A DNA stretch of 64,000 nucleotides from Dipteris shenzhenensis (GCA_047967505.1 CM106538.1); one strand, 5' to 3'. Positions 23,780-35,215 are shown, numbered from the stretch's first letter. Translations and numbers: made by a program. The notes: generated from the sequence alone by a model not told the origin.

Positions 23780-24318
23780 ATGTTACTCAGTACCAATGTC
23801 CTCAATGCCAGGCCCTTGACTACCAAGGTCCTAACTAATAGGCTGCTCTAAGACTGAAGGCTCAGTAGCAAGGTCCTTACTAGTTTGCTCTTCAGTTCCA
23901 AGCACCTGACTAGTAGGCTGCTCTAGAGTCTCATGACCAAGTTCTTGGTAAGTAGGGACCTGGCTACTAGGTTCCTGACTAGTAGGCTGCTCTGGAGTCT
24001 GTAAGGTCATGGTTGAAGAACCATCTATGCCTCCTGGTAACTCCTCCTGGTCATGCTTTGCCTCTTCCATACCTTCTTTGAGTAAGGCTTCCTTGCTTGA
24101 TCCACTTGCCTGTCCTTCACCCAAGATCAATCCACTTGCGTGTCCTTCATCCAAGATCCAAGGGTGCCTTCCTCACTTTTAATTTTAAGGGAAGTGCTTC
24201 CACCTCTTTAGCCTTACCTTTACCTGTGACGTGCTGTACTACTGTAACTTCTTGCTGCCACGAACCTTCCCGTATGATGAGTGGAACCTCCTTGACTCTA
24301 GTTGACAATTGATCACCC
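23780..24318 (-). pseudogene. Degenerate Pro-Thr-Ser-Gln repeat segment downstream of the split ORF
   Basis: On the minus strand 24154-23831 encodes repeated QPTSQ-type motifs (QTPEQPTSQEPSSQVPTYQE, LEQPTSQVLGTEEQTS). The repeats show also at the DNA level as copies of gactagtaggctgctc. It lies directly 3' of the ORF part at 24319-24920 and may be its low-complexity C-terminus or a separate exon; stops separate the two. Confidence 0.4.
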
Positions 24319-24920
24319 TTATTCTTGAAGCTCTAGAGTCCTTAAAGGAGTTTGGATTAGATTACCACCACCCCTCGATAAGAAGCACATTAAGAAAGGC
24401 TGCAAGACTTGAATGGCAGTGCCTTCCAAGACAGTCATATGATTACGCAAGACTATACCATGGTATACTTTTGAAAGTAAATACCCAAATGAAGATGTCA
24501 AACTCGCATATAGGGCATCCCTTTGTGATTCTGTCACGAACAGGACCAACGTTGATCTTTTCTTATCTACCATAGGACCTTCAACAATAAACCGCACAAG
24601 TTCAACTATCCGTGACACTGCAAGGTCTTGCAATTCATCTATGAAAAATACGCATGGCTTCTCCCAAGCATGACCGCTCATTGTTATGAAATGCTCCGTA
24701 TCAATGCCATTGATGTGTGCAAATTTTGTATCATTCTCTGATAGCAGGATATCATAAGAGAAGCTGAATGGAGAACCATCATCTAAACCACCAATTGCTC
24801 TACCTTGGGTACTGGACTGCAAGGTCTTTTTCTTAATGTCCATATATTGTGTCTCAACAACCTTTGGCATTTTAGCTCTTAGATCCTTTGTTGGTGTGGC
24901 ATCTGCATCCATTGAAGCCA
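24319..24920 (-). pseudogene. 3' part of unrecognised ORF split by the Tat-like element
   Basis: This is a 200-codon frame. When one copy of the target duplication is counted, it joins in frame to the piece at 36678-38623. It includes a hydrophobic stretch ending in two acidic residues (KPCVFFIDELQDLA), which looks like a Walker B-type strand, followed by STLVLFVTESQRDALYASLT. No partner Walker A motif is seen. I do not recognise the family. The stop TAA is at 24319-24321. Confidence 0.55.
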
Positions 24921-24925
24921 ACCAC
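24921..24925. repeat. Target site duplication of the Tat-like element, left
   Basis: accac, repeated at 36673-36677. Confidence 0.93.
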
Positions 24926-26039
24926 TGTTGGCTCTTTCCTACCGCTTTCGTAGGAAGAGCTGGGTGTTCTATGTTGCAGGGTTCCGAGGCTTTTTGTCAC
25001 CTACAGATATATTAGGATTGTCGTTGTAGTATATATGTAGCTTAGGACCTCGAGTCATGTTCCGTTGAGAGACTTAGGCTTAAGTGTGGTGAGTAAACAT
25101 AATGCAAGCATGTGTAGAAGGCACGTAAACCATTGTTGTTGGGGTAATGAAGGCTTTCGCCTTCATTGGGGGTTGTAAGGTTTAGGAGGAGTTTAAGGGT
25201 TCAGAAGGAGGTTCCAGGGTTTAGAAAGAGTTCAGGGTTAGAAAGAGTTCCAGGGTTCAGAAGGAGGTTCCAAGGTTTAGAAAGAGTTCAGGGTTAGAAA
25301 GAGTTCCAGGGTTCAGAAGGAGGTTCCAAGGTTTAGAGTAGAGTACATGGTGGAGAACTCGTCTCCCTCGTAGATCATTGAGTTTAAGGGTTTAGGAAAG
25401 TATAGGAGTGGGAGAGGAAGAAGGTGTAAGAGCATGGGTGAAGTAAGAGGGAGAGGAGGAAGGAGGAGGAGGGAAGAGGAGGAGGGAGAGGGAGGAGAGA
25501 GGAGGAGGAGGAGGAGGGAGGAGGAGGGAGGAGGAGGAGGAGGAGGAGGAGGAGGAGGAGGAGGGAGAAGGGAGGAGGAGAGGGAGAGGATGGGTTGCAG
25601 GGTTGGAGGAGAGGGAAGAAGGGTTGCAAGGTTAGGACATGCTTTTGGACGTGCAGTGCAAGGAAGCATGGACACTTGAGACAAATGCTTGGAATACCAA
25701 TGTAGACTCAACACAATGCCCCAAGAGTGTGGGCTTCATTCCATTATGGGGTATTTATACAAGTTGGAGAGCTTCCCTCTCTGCATGTAACACAAAGTCG
25801 TATCACAAAGTTGTAACACAAAGTTGTGTCACAAAGTCGTAACACATTCTCTCTAGAAGATGTAACACAAAGTTGTTACACAAAGTTGTTACACAAAGTT
25901 GTAACATAAACTTGTAACACAAACTTGCAACACAAAGTTGTTACACAAAGTCGTAACATAAAGTTGTGTCTAGAAGTTGTAACACAAAGTTGTAACACCT
26001 TCTCTTTCTTCATAAGTTCATGTTGGCACAGAGTCAACA
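24926..26039 (-). repeat. 3' LTR of the Tat-like element
   Basis: In element orientation it runs TGTTGACTC...AGCCAACA. It contains an array of about 13-15 bp cacaaagttgtaa units (25786-26005), a TATA box (gtataaatac as complement of 25751-25760), a (GGA)n tract (25440-25600) and about 65-bp repeats of ttcagaaggaggttcc plus agggttagaaagagttcc (25195-25340). Confidence 0.95.
25751..25760 (-). promoter_or_regulatory. TATA box of the Tat-like LTR
   Basis: gtataaatac on the minus strand, downstream of the U3 repeat array; the same box in the other LTR is at 36371-36380. It places transcription start near 25725 (36345 in the 5' LTR). Confidence 0.65.
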
Positions 26040-26073
26040 TACCCCCGGATCCATTTTATTACCCGTCCTCGGG

Positions 26074-27886
26074 TTATGGCTTATTGCGATCACGTACCTG
26101 GGTTGCCATGTTTTTAGTCCAGTGGCTGTGGAACTTGTGTCGTGCCAGACGGTCCTGCTGTAGAGCCTTAGCACCATACAATTTTTGCGCAGTTTCCAGG
26201 TAGCCTGTATCCACCATTTGCTCGAACAGAGATATGTGGCGTGCCTCCAAGAAGATCACTCTTTGGTATAGTCTGCTTGTAAATCTGAGCATCAATCCGT
26301 TCATTGGGATTAAAGCTGAGTGGAGGCAAATGGGAATCAAGGTAGCAGGGGACTTCCAGAATTAATGCTAATGTTTTGCAGAATATGGCACTTTGGCGAA
26401 GGAAGCGATCAATGTTGCCGCGCATTGTTTGTTCATGCTGCTGAAGTGCTCGGATCATGGCCCCTTGGATAGTCCATTCTACACCAGAGTAGGATTCGAT
26501 CATTGGCCAATTAATGACTCGATCTTCAGCCAAAGTGTGTATGTTGGCTTCCCATCTTTTACGCCGTGGAACTGCATAGAACTTGGGATGGGTTCTGAGA
26601 CATGGAGGTGCCCGTAAGTACTCCTTTAAGAAGCTTACATCAAAGAGCTTGGGACGGCGCCAATCAGGTTGTGGATCCAATTTGCTAATCCAAGCTTCAC
26701 TTATTTGGTGTTGACGAAGATTGGTAGGAAAGTTACCCAGGGTCCATCCACCGCGAGTTTTCATATCAGGATATTTGCTCCAAAATTCCTTGATGGGGTT
26801 ACTGGGAAGTGGTATCTCATCAAAATCATACTCATCATTGGAACTTGGCATGGGTGTACGAATTGGATTATCCGGATCCTGATATTCAAAATCAAATACT
26901 GCATCATTTTCTGCTGATGGCAGCACCAGAAGTGTCGGAGGTGATGACGGGGCCGGGAGAGAAGCAGGGGACATGGGGGAGAAATATGGCTGAGTGATAG
27001 TGGCGGAAGGGGGAGCAGAGGGGAGGGGGGGAAGAAATGGGCAAATGGTTTGAGCAGCTTGGTAATCCTCAAGGGTAGGATTAGCAAGGGAGGGGAAAAA
27101 GCTAGGTGTGAGGGGCTCGTAAGTTTGGGACTGTTGGGTGAGTTGAAAATGGTGAGAGGCATGAGCAAAGAGACGATGGAGGGAATAGATGTTAGGATGA
27201 AGCTCGGGGAAGGTTAAGAGGGTGGCAGCAGCAAGGGGAAGTGAGGTTATGATGTTGGCAGAAAGAGTGGTTAGATATGGGAAGTTGGATGTGAGATAGG
27301 CCTTGTCATCGTCCGACACTTCTTTTTGCTGGTGCGATGGGATGATCAGCTGCATGGGTTGGATGCCCGTTAAGTCATGCCGTGCAAATAATAGGGATGG
27401 CCTTTGCAGCAACGGCAACAAACCTGCAATAACCCTGAGGGGAGGACTACCCATGAGGCAGGCATATGCAATGAAAGCATCTGTCCTGAGAGTTATAAAC
27501 CCGGCATGTGTAGACAGGCAGAAGATATTCTTCTCATCTTCAGACAAGTCTTGGCAAATGATGCGCAGGGTTTTAATCCCGATGGATCGTTTCCAGTCGA
27601 TTGTTGGATGAGCAGCTATGATCTTGAGTTGGAGTTGCTTCCATTGGATCAGCACGCGTGCGTGGAGGTGATCTTCCATTTGGAGAGCAGTCACAAGCTC
27701 TTCATACACCACGGTTGTGCATTGTAGTGGGCCGTCATTGGTGTTGTCTTCCAATGCCTCATTGTTATGCACTAGCAATTGGAGTTCAAGCTTGGAGATG
27801 GCTATTTTTTGGGAGTGCATCTCATTCATCTTTTCTTTGTACTGATGGTAGATGCTGGTGTATGCCTCTTTAAGCTTTTTCATTTG
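26074..27886 (-). pseudogene. ORF3 of the Tat-like element, unrecognised
   Basis: It starts at an ATG at 27886-27884 that overlaps the TGA of ORF2 (ATGA). The N-terminus is helical (KKLKEAYTSIYHQYKEKMNE), as if continuing the ORF2 coiled coil. A mixed region follows with PYLTTLSANIITSLPLAAAT, a Pro/Ser-rich stretch, an acidic stretch (FDFEYQDPDNPIRTP) and a basic C-terminal part (FLKEYLRAPPCLRTHPKFYA, RRKRWEANIHTLAEDRVINW). The main frame ends at 26168. The helical C-terminus continues in another frame to 26074 (HISLFEQMVDTGYLETAQKL), so a frameshift near 26265 has truncated it. No polymerase, integrase or envelope motif is seen. Confidence 0.6.
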
Positions 27887-29352
27887 CAAGGTGACCTGAT
27901 GTCTTTAGTGGTATTGGACCATTGGTCCAAGAAGTGGGCTTGTAAAGTGCTGGCCTCTTGAACAGTAGCAAGTTGGTCTTTTAAGAGTCGGCATTCCCTT
28001 GTAAGCTCATCAATGCTAAAGGCACGTACTGCCAAAGATTGTTGCATGTCTTCAAGCTTGTCCTTGCAATCCTGGAGCTCGTCTTCTTTGTGAATGAGAG
28101 TGAGTCGAGCTTGTGCCACTTCCTCTGTTTGTTGCGCATGTGCAGTTGTCAGGGAGTTATAGGAGGTCTGTAGGATTGCCATTGCTTCGACTGCCGCAGT
28201 CAGCTGTGTTTGACTTTGATGGAGGTTGGAGGTCACATCCCTTACGGCCTTCTCTTGAGCTTGGAGAGCCTGGTTCATGCGCACTTCTTCTACCTCCTTC
28301 TCATCTATCTGTGCCCGAAGAGCCTTGACCTCGATGGCGATTGCCTGGAATTGGTCTTCGATTTCTGATGCCGTCTGCCTTTCCAATTCTCTTGCATATG
28401 CTTCCTTAGCCAAGCTAGTGAAGAGTTCGGACATTTGGATCATTTGGCTAGCTTGATGCTGGAGAATGACAGATGGTGATGAGGTCTGGCGATATTGCTG
28501 ATACAAGTGGTGCCCATGTAGCCATCCCGAGGATTCTGTAGTACTTGGGGGAGGTTGTTCCAATGGCATTTCACTCCCTTGTGGACAATAGTCATACTGC
28601 TGATCTGGCACGAGCTCTCCTTGGGGCTCATCGACTGGCATGACGTCGATGGGCGGTTCGAGTGCTGATGTGGTCTCAAGCTCTTCCTCAGGTTCGGGTG
28701 CCAACCTTGTCTCGAGCTCGGGTGGGTGCTGTTGGGGGAGACTTAGTGGTTGCAATTGTGCACCGAGCTGAAGCATTTCCTGAGGCAATTCTACAATCCT
28801 GCTTTCCAGAATAGGTACTTCTGTTAAGGCATCTGTACTTATCAATGTGATAGCTGGAGCAGTTGATGATGGCTCCCATACTGGTGAGAAGGGTATGTCC
28901 AACTCCTCAATTGGCTTTGGAGACTGGGGCAGAGTCATTTCTCTTTGTTGTAGTTCCTTTTTGATGATGATAGCCAATAAGTGCGGAATTTTACATTTCT
29001 GGCCTGAAGAACCATCGAGTTTTTTGGTAAAGAAAATGACAAAGTGTTGGACCCAGTCTTGTTTGAGCTTCCTACTCAGCAAAACAAATGTGCGGAGTGG
29101 AAGGGAGCGTTCCTTGCCGTTCTTGATTCCCAGGATGGTGGATAGAAATTGTGCTGCTTCCTTGAGGTGAGGGTCAAGGATTGTGCGAAGCAAGATGCCA
29201 TCTCTATGGATCAGGGTACCCTTGGTGAGGAGAGACTGTACTTCGATAAACTTTGCATCCGCAGACCTTTTAGGGTATTCGCCACCTTGCCTTGGCAGAG
29301 AGAAAGCCCTTTGAATGACTGTACTGTCGAGGATAATGTTTAGTGGGCTCTG
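27883..29352 (-). CDS. ORF2 of the Tat-like element, coiled-coil protein
   Basis: The frame follows directly after the TAG that ends the protease ORF, in the same register, and stays open to TGA (27885-27883). It has no obvious own ATG near its start. The N-terminal 130 residues look globular (FSLPRQGGEYPKRSADAKFI, LKEAAQFLSTILGIKNGKER, LKQDWVQHFVIFFTKKLDG). A Pro/Glu-rich linker comes next, and then about 200 residues of heptad-like coiled coil (AKEAYARELERQTASEIEDQ, IDEKEVEEVRMNQALQAQEK, LDKLEDMQQSL-type text). The N-terminal half recalls plant retroelement proteins with mobile-domain folds, but no family is certain. Its place where pol should be is unusual. Confidence 0.6.
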
Positions 29353-32233
29353 CTATACAGTGATTGTACCGTACTTGCCATCTGTTGCATTGCTGGAGTA
29401 GTAAGAGTGGAGAAAGTCCTTGATGTAGGTGGTCATGATAGGACTATCCTCCAAGGATTTGAGGCTCTCATGCAAATTGCCTAGACCCCGTTGCTCTAAG
29501 TAAGATGTTGCTTCCTGGGAAAGAGCATAAGTCGAGGTGGGTGGCCAGACAAGTTCCAATGATTGGGCCTTGTTACCAGTTGTGCACGCCGGCTGTGACT
29601 GGGGTAGCATAGTTGCATTTAGTAATTTGTTAGGCTCTTCTTGCCTTTCTTTTTCTGAAGTCTCTTGATCGAGCTTCATCCGCACATGTGGCTTATATTT
29701 CCGAAACTTCTTACGTTGGGAACTGTGGGGTAACTTTTCCACTGGTAAGGTGTTTCCAAGTAAGGGTTCATGTGCTGCACATACTCCTTCCAGTCCTTCA
29801 GGGGACCATTCAAGAGGTGGTGGTTTTGACTTTGAGGGGACTGCCTTTGTAAGATACAATTCCACAATCCTTGTTTGGACTCGTTCGAATTCATTGAAGT
29901 GCTCGGCCTTGGCTTTTCTGCGATTTCCTCCTGCAGCTTTCTTGCGGGATCTTCTGCTGTTATTCAACTGTGGAGGTTCAATTTTTGGGAGCTCAACTGC
30001 CATTAGGGCATGGAGAATGGCTAGGTCATTATCAAAGATTTGATCTTCAATTTCAGCATTCGCAGCCTCTGTTTCAAGATCCCAAGGAAAATCTGAGTCA
30101 TCATTGGTATGGGTACCTTCTTCAGGTTCATTTTCCCATTCGAGGTCAGCCATAAAGAAAGGCATCTCTACATCGATTTGTTCTTCATGTGTCGGTGGAG
30201 GATCGACCTGTAGTGCGTTAACATCTATCTGTGAGAAGATGGGGTCTAATGAATGGCAGTTGTCGATGGTTGCCAATGTTTGTATCCAGTTATTGACATT
30301 GCTTTGTGAGTCACCTGCTATGGCATGCTGTTGCAAGGGATCTGATTTGCTCGAGATTGTCGTGGAAGATGTGTCATCCAATGCTCTAGGAACAATTGGT
30401 TTAATAACTCCTGTCCCCACATTCACCCTGACTGCAGTATCTCGATTCTGGATTGTCAATCTATTAGTTCCCCAGTCATGGAGGACTGATGCTTCCCGTA
30501 ACCAAGGACGTCCCAGTAAGATTTGATAGGATTTTTTGGGGAGATCCAAGATTGTGAATTGAAGGGAAAAGCGGACTCCTGCGATCTTTGTGGACACGCC
30601 ATTCACTATTCCCAAGGGTTTAGCCCGTGAATCATCGGCAAGGCGTATGTTGAAATTAGCCTTTTGCATTGGTGGAAGACCCCATTCTTCGTAGAGCTCC
30701 TTTGATAGGACATTGACACCTGCTCCACCATCCACTATGGCTTGGACTTCATTATATGCTTTGTGGTTCAAAGGCACAGTGATGTTGCGTATGTCATCTC
30801 TCTCACCCATCCGCACAGGGATATCTTCAATGTCGTTTATAGGTGGAGGGGGATTTGCGAGTTCAATCCATCCTTTGAAACTCTCCCAGAGATTGGGACA
30901 ATTTCGTAAGAGGATTCCGATGGGAATTGACACAGGGCAACTCAGGATGCTTGAGAGTGCAGCTCCTTCAAGTTGACGTGGCGGTACATTCTGTTGTGGA
31001 GTCTGTTGTTGGAACAAAGGCTCGAGTACAGTATCAATACTTTGTGGGGCCAAGTCATGGATTGGGTCTTGAGCTTGTTTCTGAGCCTCAAATTGAGCTT
31101 GTTCATTTTGAACCCATTGCTGAAGTACCTGAAAACGAGCCTTCTCCACCTCTGCATTCGGGAATGGAGCTTCTTGTATTCGAGGCTCGGGAGTGGATGT
31201 GGATGAGCTCGGCTGCTCATTGCTTGGCGGAGGTGGAGGCACTTGTGCTTTCTTTCTCAGAAGTCGCTTCGGTTGGATTGGAATGATAGGGTCCTTCGTG
31301 GCCTCTTTCTGTTGGCGTGTAATTACATTGATAGGTTGTGACCTTAGACTTGCTGGACCCAGACTTTGATGGTCCACCCCAATGATGCCGATGGGGACGT
31401 CAGGCTTAACCTCTGTTTGTTCTGGGACCTTATTTTTCATGGGACAATCCATACAGGCATGTCCTATGCCACAATCTCTGCAAAGTGGTTGGAAAGTAGC
31501 TGGGCTACCGCGATGAGGGCACTCTGCAATTCTATGATTTTCTCCACAACCGTAACACTTGATTGGTGCGCGAAATGTGTTGGGTCGCACTTGATTTGCA
31601 TAGACTGGTATTAGACCCTCTGCACCTTCTACATAGTACACTGGGTACTCTGCTTCATACTCAAATAGCGAGTCTACTTCCTCGGCTTGTAATTGATGTA
31701 TGGGAACTGCCGGAGGAGCTGGATTTGGTGCTCTTGGATACGGTCGTGGATTTGGATTCCTGAGTAGTTGTGGGACTTGTGTCCGAACGGGAACAGGATT
31801 TAGCCTCGGAGCTGGGGGGGCTTGTGCAAGTGCCGGTTGCCTGTATACTGGCATGGGTGCCGCTTGGTATTGTGGTGGTCGAGGCGGATTGTTGCGCATG
31901 TTGAAGATACAACTGGTCTCATCATGGCCGCCGACGACACAGATATGGCACCACAACCGTGGCGGTGGATTTGCTTGTGCATTGATTCTTGCTCTTAGGA
32001 TTGGGCATTCATTTGCTGTATGATTTGCCAAGCAGTGTGGGCACCAGACATTTTCTCGCCGTGGATATGTTTGAGTTGGCGGCTGAGACAAGTGAAGTTT
32101 TTGATCCATGGCCTGCATCATATCTTCTTTCAGCTTCAAGGTCATGGCCTCGAGGCGATCTTCATTGGATGTTTCGGCAATGTCCTTTGATTTACCTTTT
32201 TTCGAGTGCTTATCTCGTGTATTGGACCTGGCA
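29353..32233 (-). CDS. Gag C-terminal zinc knuckles and retropepsin of the Tat-like element
   Basis: The 930-codon frame (first ATG at 32145, open upstream to about 32233) holds four zinc knuckles: CPHCLANHTANEC, CHICVVGGHDETSC, CYGCGENHRIAEC and CRDCGIGHACMDC. Three have the spacing CX2CX3HX4C. A Pro-rich linker follows, then an aspartic protease (AIVDGGAGVNVLS active site and ILLGRPWL, the usual second signature). An acidic and then basic tail of about 330 residues (NNSRRSRKKAAGGNRRKAKA) ends at TAG 29355-29353. The frame differs from gag, whose end at 32243 abuts it. It is the best-preserved gene in the window. Confidence 0.8.
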
Positions 32234-32242
32234 TCATCACTG

Positions 32243-32986
32243 CTAGTGTCTAGTCATGCCATCTTCGATGTCAATGGCTGCCGCATGAGCAGCACTGAAT
32301 GTTTCATAGCTACTTATCTTTTTCATCTCCTTGCGGATTTTCTTTCTGAGGCCTGCTATGAACCATGCCGTGAGGTGCTTTGCATCTGGGCGTGGGTCAC
32401 ATTTGGCGATCAATCTCTTCATCTTTCCCAGGTATGTGCGTACATCTTCCCTCCGGCCTTGTTCGATCTTGCTGAGTTGGAGAGCGGGATCATCTTGTAG
32501 CCTTTCCGTTTGAAAGCGACGTTTGAATTCGGTTTGAAGTAGGTCCCATGTGGCACGTTCTTCCACAAGAAGGTCGAGGTACCATTCTGACGCCTCATCA
32601 GTTAAGGCCATTGGAAACCAAGCCACCTTAGTTTCATGGGATTGATCACCACCTGCTCGACATGCGGCATCAAAATGTTGGAGGAAGCGAGCAGGGTCTC
32701 CCCTACCATTATATTTGGGAAGTTCCAGTTTTCCCAAGGGGCGTCGGCCGTGATTGTTGTGATTTCGTCGATTGAAGAAGTTGTCAGCCTCGGCATCGAG
32801 CTCGATGTCCCCATCATGCTCAGGACGGCGTCCAGCCATGTTGGGGCGTGGAGGAGTTAAAGGAAGTTGTTGAATTTCAGGGGGGAATTCGGGGTAGAGG
32901 ATTGGCAGGGGCAATTGTTGCAGTGGAGTAAGTTGCGGATTGGGCGAGCGTTGGAGTCGAAGTCGTTGGCCGGAACGTAACTGCAT
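32243..32986 (-). CDS. Gag capsid-type ORF of the Tat-like element
   Basis: From ATG at 32986: a basic and Pro-rich N-terminus (MQLRSGQRLRLQRSPNPQL), then a retrotransposon-gag domain at about residues 95-200 (LELPKYNGRGDPARFLQHFD, KVAWFPMALTDEASEWYLDL, WDLLQTEFKRRFQTERL, LSKIEQGRREDVRTYLGKMK), ending TAG at 32243-32245. The protein builds the particle shell. The following zinc-knuckle/protease frame starts within the last few codons in another register, so Gag and protease are separated either by a mutation or by ribosomal frameshifting. Confidence 0.85.
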   Translation of the reverse strand: MQLRSGQRLRLQRSPNPQLTPLQQLPLPILYPEFPPEIQQLPLTPPRPNMAGRRPEHDGDIELDAEADNFFNRRNHNNHGRRPLGKLELPKYNGRGDPARFLQHFDAACRAGGDQSHETKVAWFPMALTDEASEWYLDLLVEERATWDLLQTEFKRRFQTERLQDDPALQLSKIEQGRREDVRTYLGKMKRLIAKCDPRPDAKHLTAWFIAGLRKKIRKEMKKISSYETFSAAHAAAIDIEDGMTRH

Positions 32987-33953
32987 GCAGATGGTGCGTG
33001 ATTTGCCAAGGGGATCGCTACCCCAAGGGTGGGCGTGGAGGTGGTGTCGTTAGGAGAGTTAGAGTGATGTTAACATGTGTAGGGACCGTCGTGTTAATAA
33101 TGTGCCTAGGATTGTCCTACGTGTGTAGGGAAATGTGATGGTGCAGACGGATCGTTAATCGGAGGTCGCGGCGTGAAAATACGAGTGAATTAATGTAAAA
33201 TGAGGCCCACACGGGGGCGCGAACGAACGTGTGCTAGGGATGCCGAAATGGTGTGCAATGGGTTGGAAAAATACCCCGTAACGTGGTGTTTCCGTGTGTG
33301 AAATCTGGGTTCAAACGGGGTTCAATTTGGGTCCCAAACGGATGAGTTTCGAGGGGTTTAAGGAGGGGTAAATTTGGCGTTTGGGGGGTCCTAATGGTGG
33401 TGTGAATGGACTTTAAGTCCAACCGAGGGGTTGAAACCAAGTGACTCTAGTTAGAGTAACTAACCTAGATCCTCCCAGTTACTGTAACTGGGAGGTTTAA
33501 CTAACTGTAGTTAGATACTAACTGTAGTTAGATACTAACCTAACTGAGGGCTAACTAAACTAACCTAGCCTCAAGTACTACTAACCTAACCTACGTAGCT
33601 AATCTAACTGAGGTTAACTAGCTAACCTAGGGTTAACTAACCTAACCTAACTGTAGTTAGTACTAACCTAACTGTGGTTAAACTAACCGTAGAGTTAATG
33701 TTAGGTTAGGGTTAGTTTGGTTAGGTTTAGTTTTTTTTTTTTTTTTTTAATGTGGGGGGGGGCTGCCCGACGGCGGTGCCCGGAGAGAGGGGGGGGGGGG
33801 GGGGGTTGGTTTGACGCGGCGGGGGGAACGGGGGAGGGCGAGGGGGGTGCGAGGGGGGTTGCGAAGGGGAGGGCGAGGGGGGTGCAAGGGGGGGTGCGAG
33901 GGGGTTTGCGCGGGCGGGGGGCGCGGGGCGGGGTAGGCGGGGGCGGGGCGGGG

Positions 33954-34205
33954 TAGTTAGCGGGGCGGCGTCGCGGTCGCCGCGGGCGGCGGCCGGTGGC
34001 GCGCGAGGGCGGCCGGTGGTGCCGGCGCCGGGACGGGGTAGTTAGCGGGGCGGCGTCGCGGTCGCCGCGGGCGGTGGCCGGTGGCGCGCGAGGGCGGCCG
34101 GTGGTGCCGGCGCCGGGACGGGGTAGTTAGCGGGGCGGCGTCGCGGTCGCCGCGGGCGGTGGCCGGTGGCGCGCGAGGGCGGCCGGTGGTGCCGGCGCCG
34201 GGACG
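33954..34205. repeat. 85-bp GC-rich tandem repeat, three copies
   Basis: Three nearly identical copies of an 85-bp unit that starts gtagttagcggggcggcgtc and contains gtcgccgcgggcgg, ggcgcgcgagggcggccggt and gccggcgccgggacgg. GC content is far above the surrounding DNA. Confidence 0.9.
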
Positions 34206-35164
34206 GAGGGCGCGGCGCAGGTGGGCGCTGCGGCGCGCCACCGCCGGCGGAGGCGCTGCGGGGGCGCCTCTGTTGGGCGCCGCCGCGGTGCCGTGAGCGG
34301 GGGCGGGCGGGGCTGGGGGGTTGGGGCTGGGGGTGGCGGGCGGTTAGAGATAGGGGGTGGGGTAAGGGGGAGGGGGTAAGGGGGAGAAAGAGTAGAGGGG
34401 GGGTTAGGGGGTGGAGGGGTCGGGGGTAAGGGGGAGGGGGTAAGGGGGAGAAAGAGTAGAGGGGGGGTTAGGGGGTGGAGGGGTCGAGGGTAAGGGGGAG
34501 GGGGTAAGGGGGAGAAAGAGGAGAGAGTGAGAGAGAGAGGGGGTGGGAGAGAGAGAAGAGAGAGAGAGGGAAAAAAGGGGAGTGGAGAGGGAAAGGAGAG
34601 AGAAGGTGGAGGGGGAGGTGAAGATGGAGGGGGAGGGGGGAGGTGGTGGAGGGGGAGATGAAGGGGGAGGGGGAGAGGGGGAAGGTGGTGGTGAGGGGGA
34701 GGGGGAGAGGGGGAGGTGGTGGTGGAGGGGGAGGGGGAGATGAGAGGAGAGGATGGTGGTGGAGGGGGGAAGGGGGTGGTGGAGGGGGAGATGAAGAGGG
34801 AAGGGGAGGTGGAGGTGGAGGTGAAGAGGGAGGGGGAGATGGTGGTGGAGATGGAGGGGGAAGGGGGAAGAAAGAGGGAAACAAACTTGAAAGACTGAAA
34901 TCGAAAAGCAGGGAGAGGTGATCACCTGATCGCTCTCCAAGTCTTTCTCGATGTAACGGGATTGTCGCGGAACAATGGACGGTGGGTGGAAGGCTAGGTC
35001 ATCGCTGCGAGAAGGGCTCGATGACACTTACATGGCGAGGATAGGAGTAAGGGGGCGGTCGATGGAGAGGGAGGAGTGTCTTGCGTGGGGCTCGGAAGGT
35101 GGAAGAGAATGGAGGCAAAAAGTGAAAGATGAAGAATGAGGGGGGTGGAGTAGGTTTTTATAGG

Positions 35165-35215
35165 TTTGGATTTTAGGTTTAGGGTTTAGGTTTAGGGTTT
35201 AACCCTAAACTCTTC
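35165..35215. repeat. Short telomere-like repeat in the leader
   Basis: tttaggtttagggtttaggt... followed by a reverse arm aaccctaaac; a few TTTAGGG-type units facing each other. Confidence 0.6.

Noticed and set aside
25313-25714. Frames rich in Ser-Pro-Leu or Arg-Glu-Gly in the Tat-like LTR (also 35933-36334)
   Set aside because: They come from the (GGA)n tract of the LTR, are present identically in both LTRs and have no protein-like composition.
26393-31286. Plus-strand frames of 80-140 codons
   Set aside because: They are antisense to gag/protease, ORF2 and ORF3 of the Tat-like element and lack any conserved pattern.
33957-35027. Ala/Arg-rich and Pro/Ser-rich frames of 90-207 codons in the leader
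   Set aside because: They are produced by the 85-bp GC repeat and the G-rich tract; composition and overlap on both strands argue against coding.
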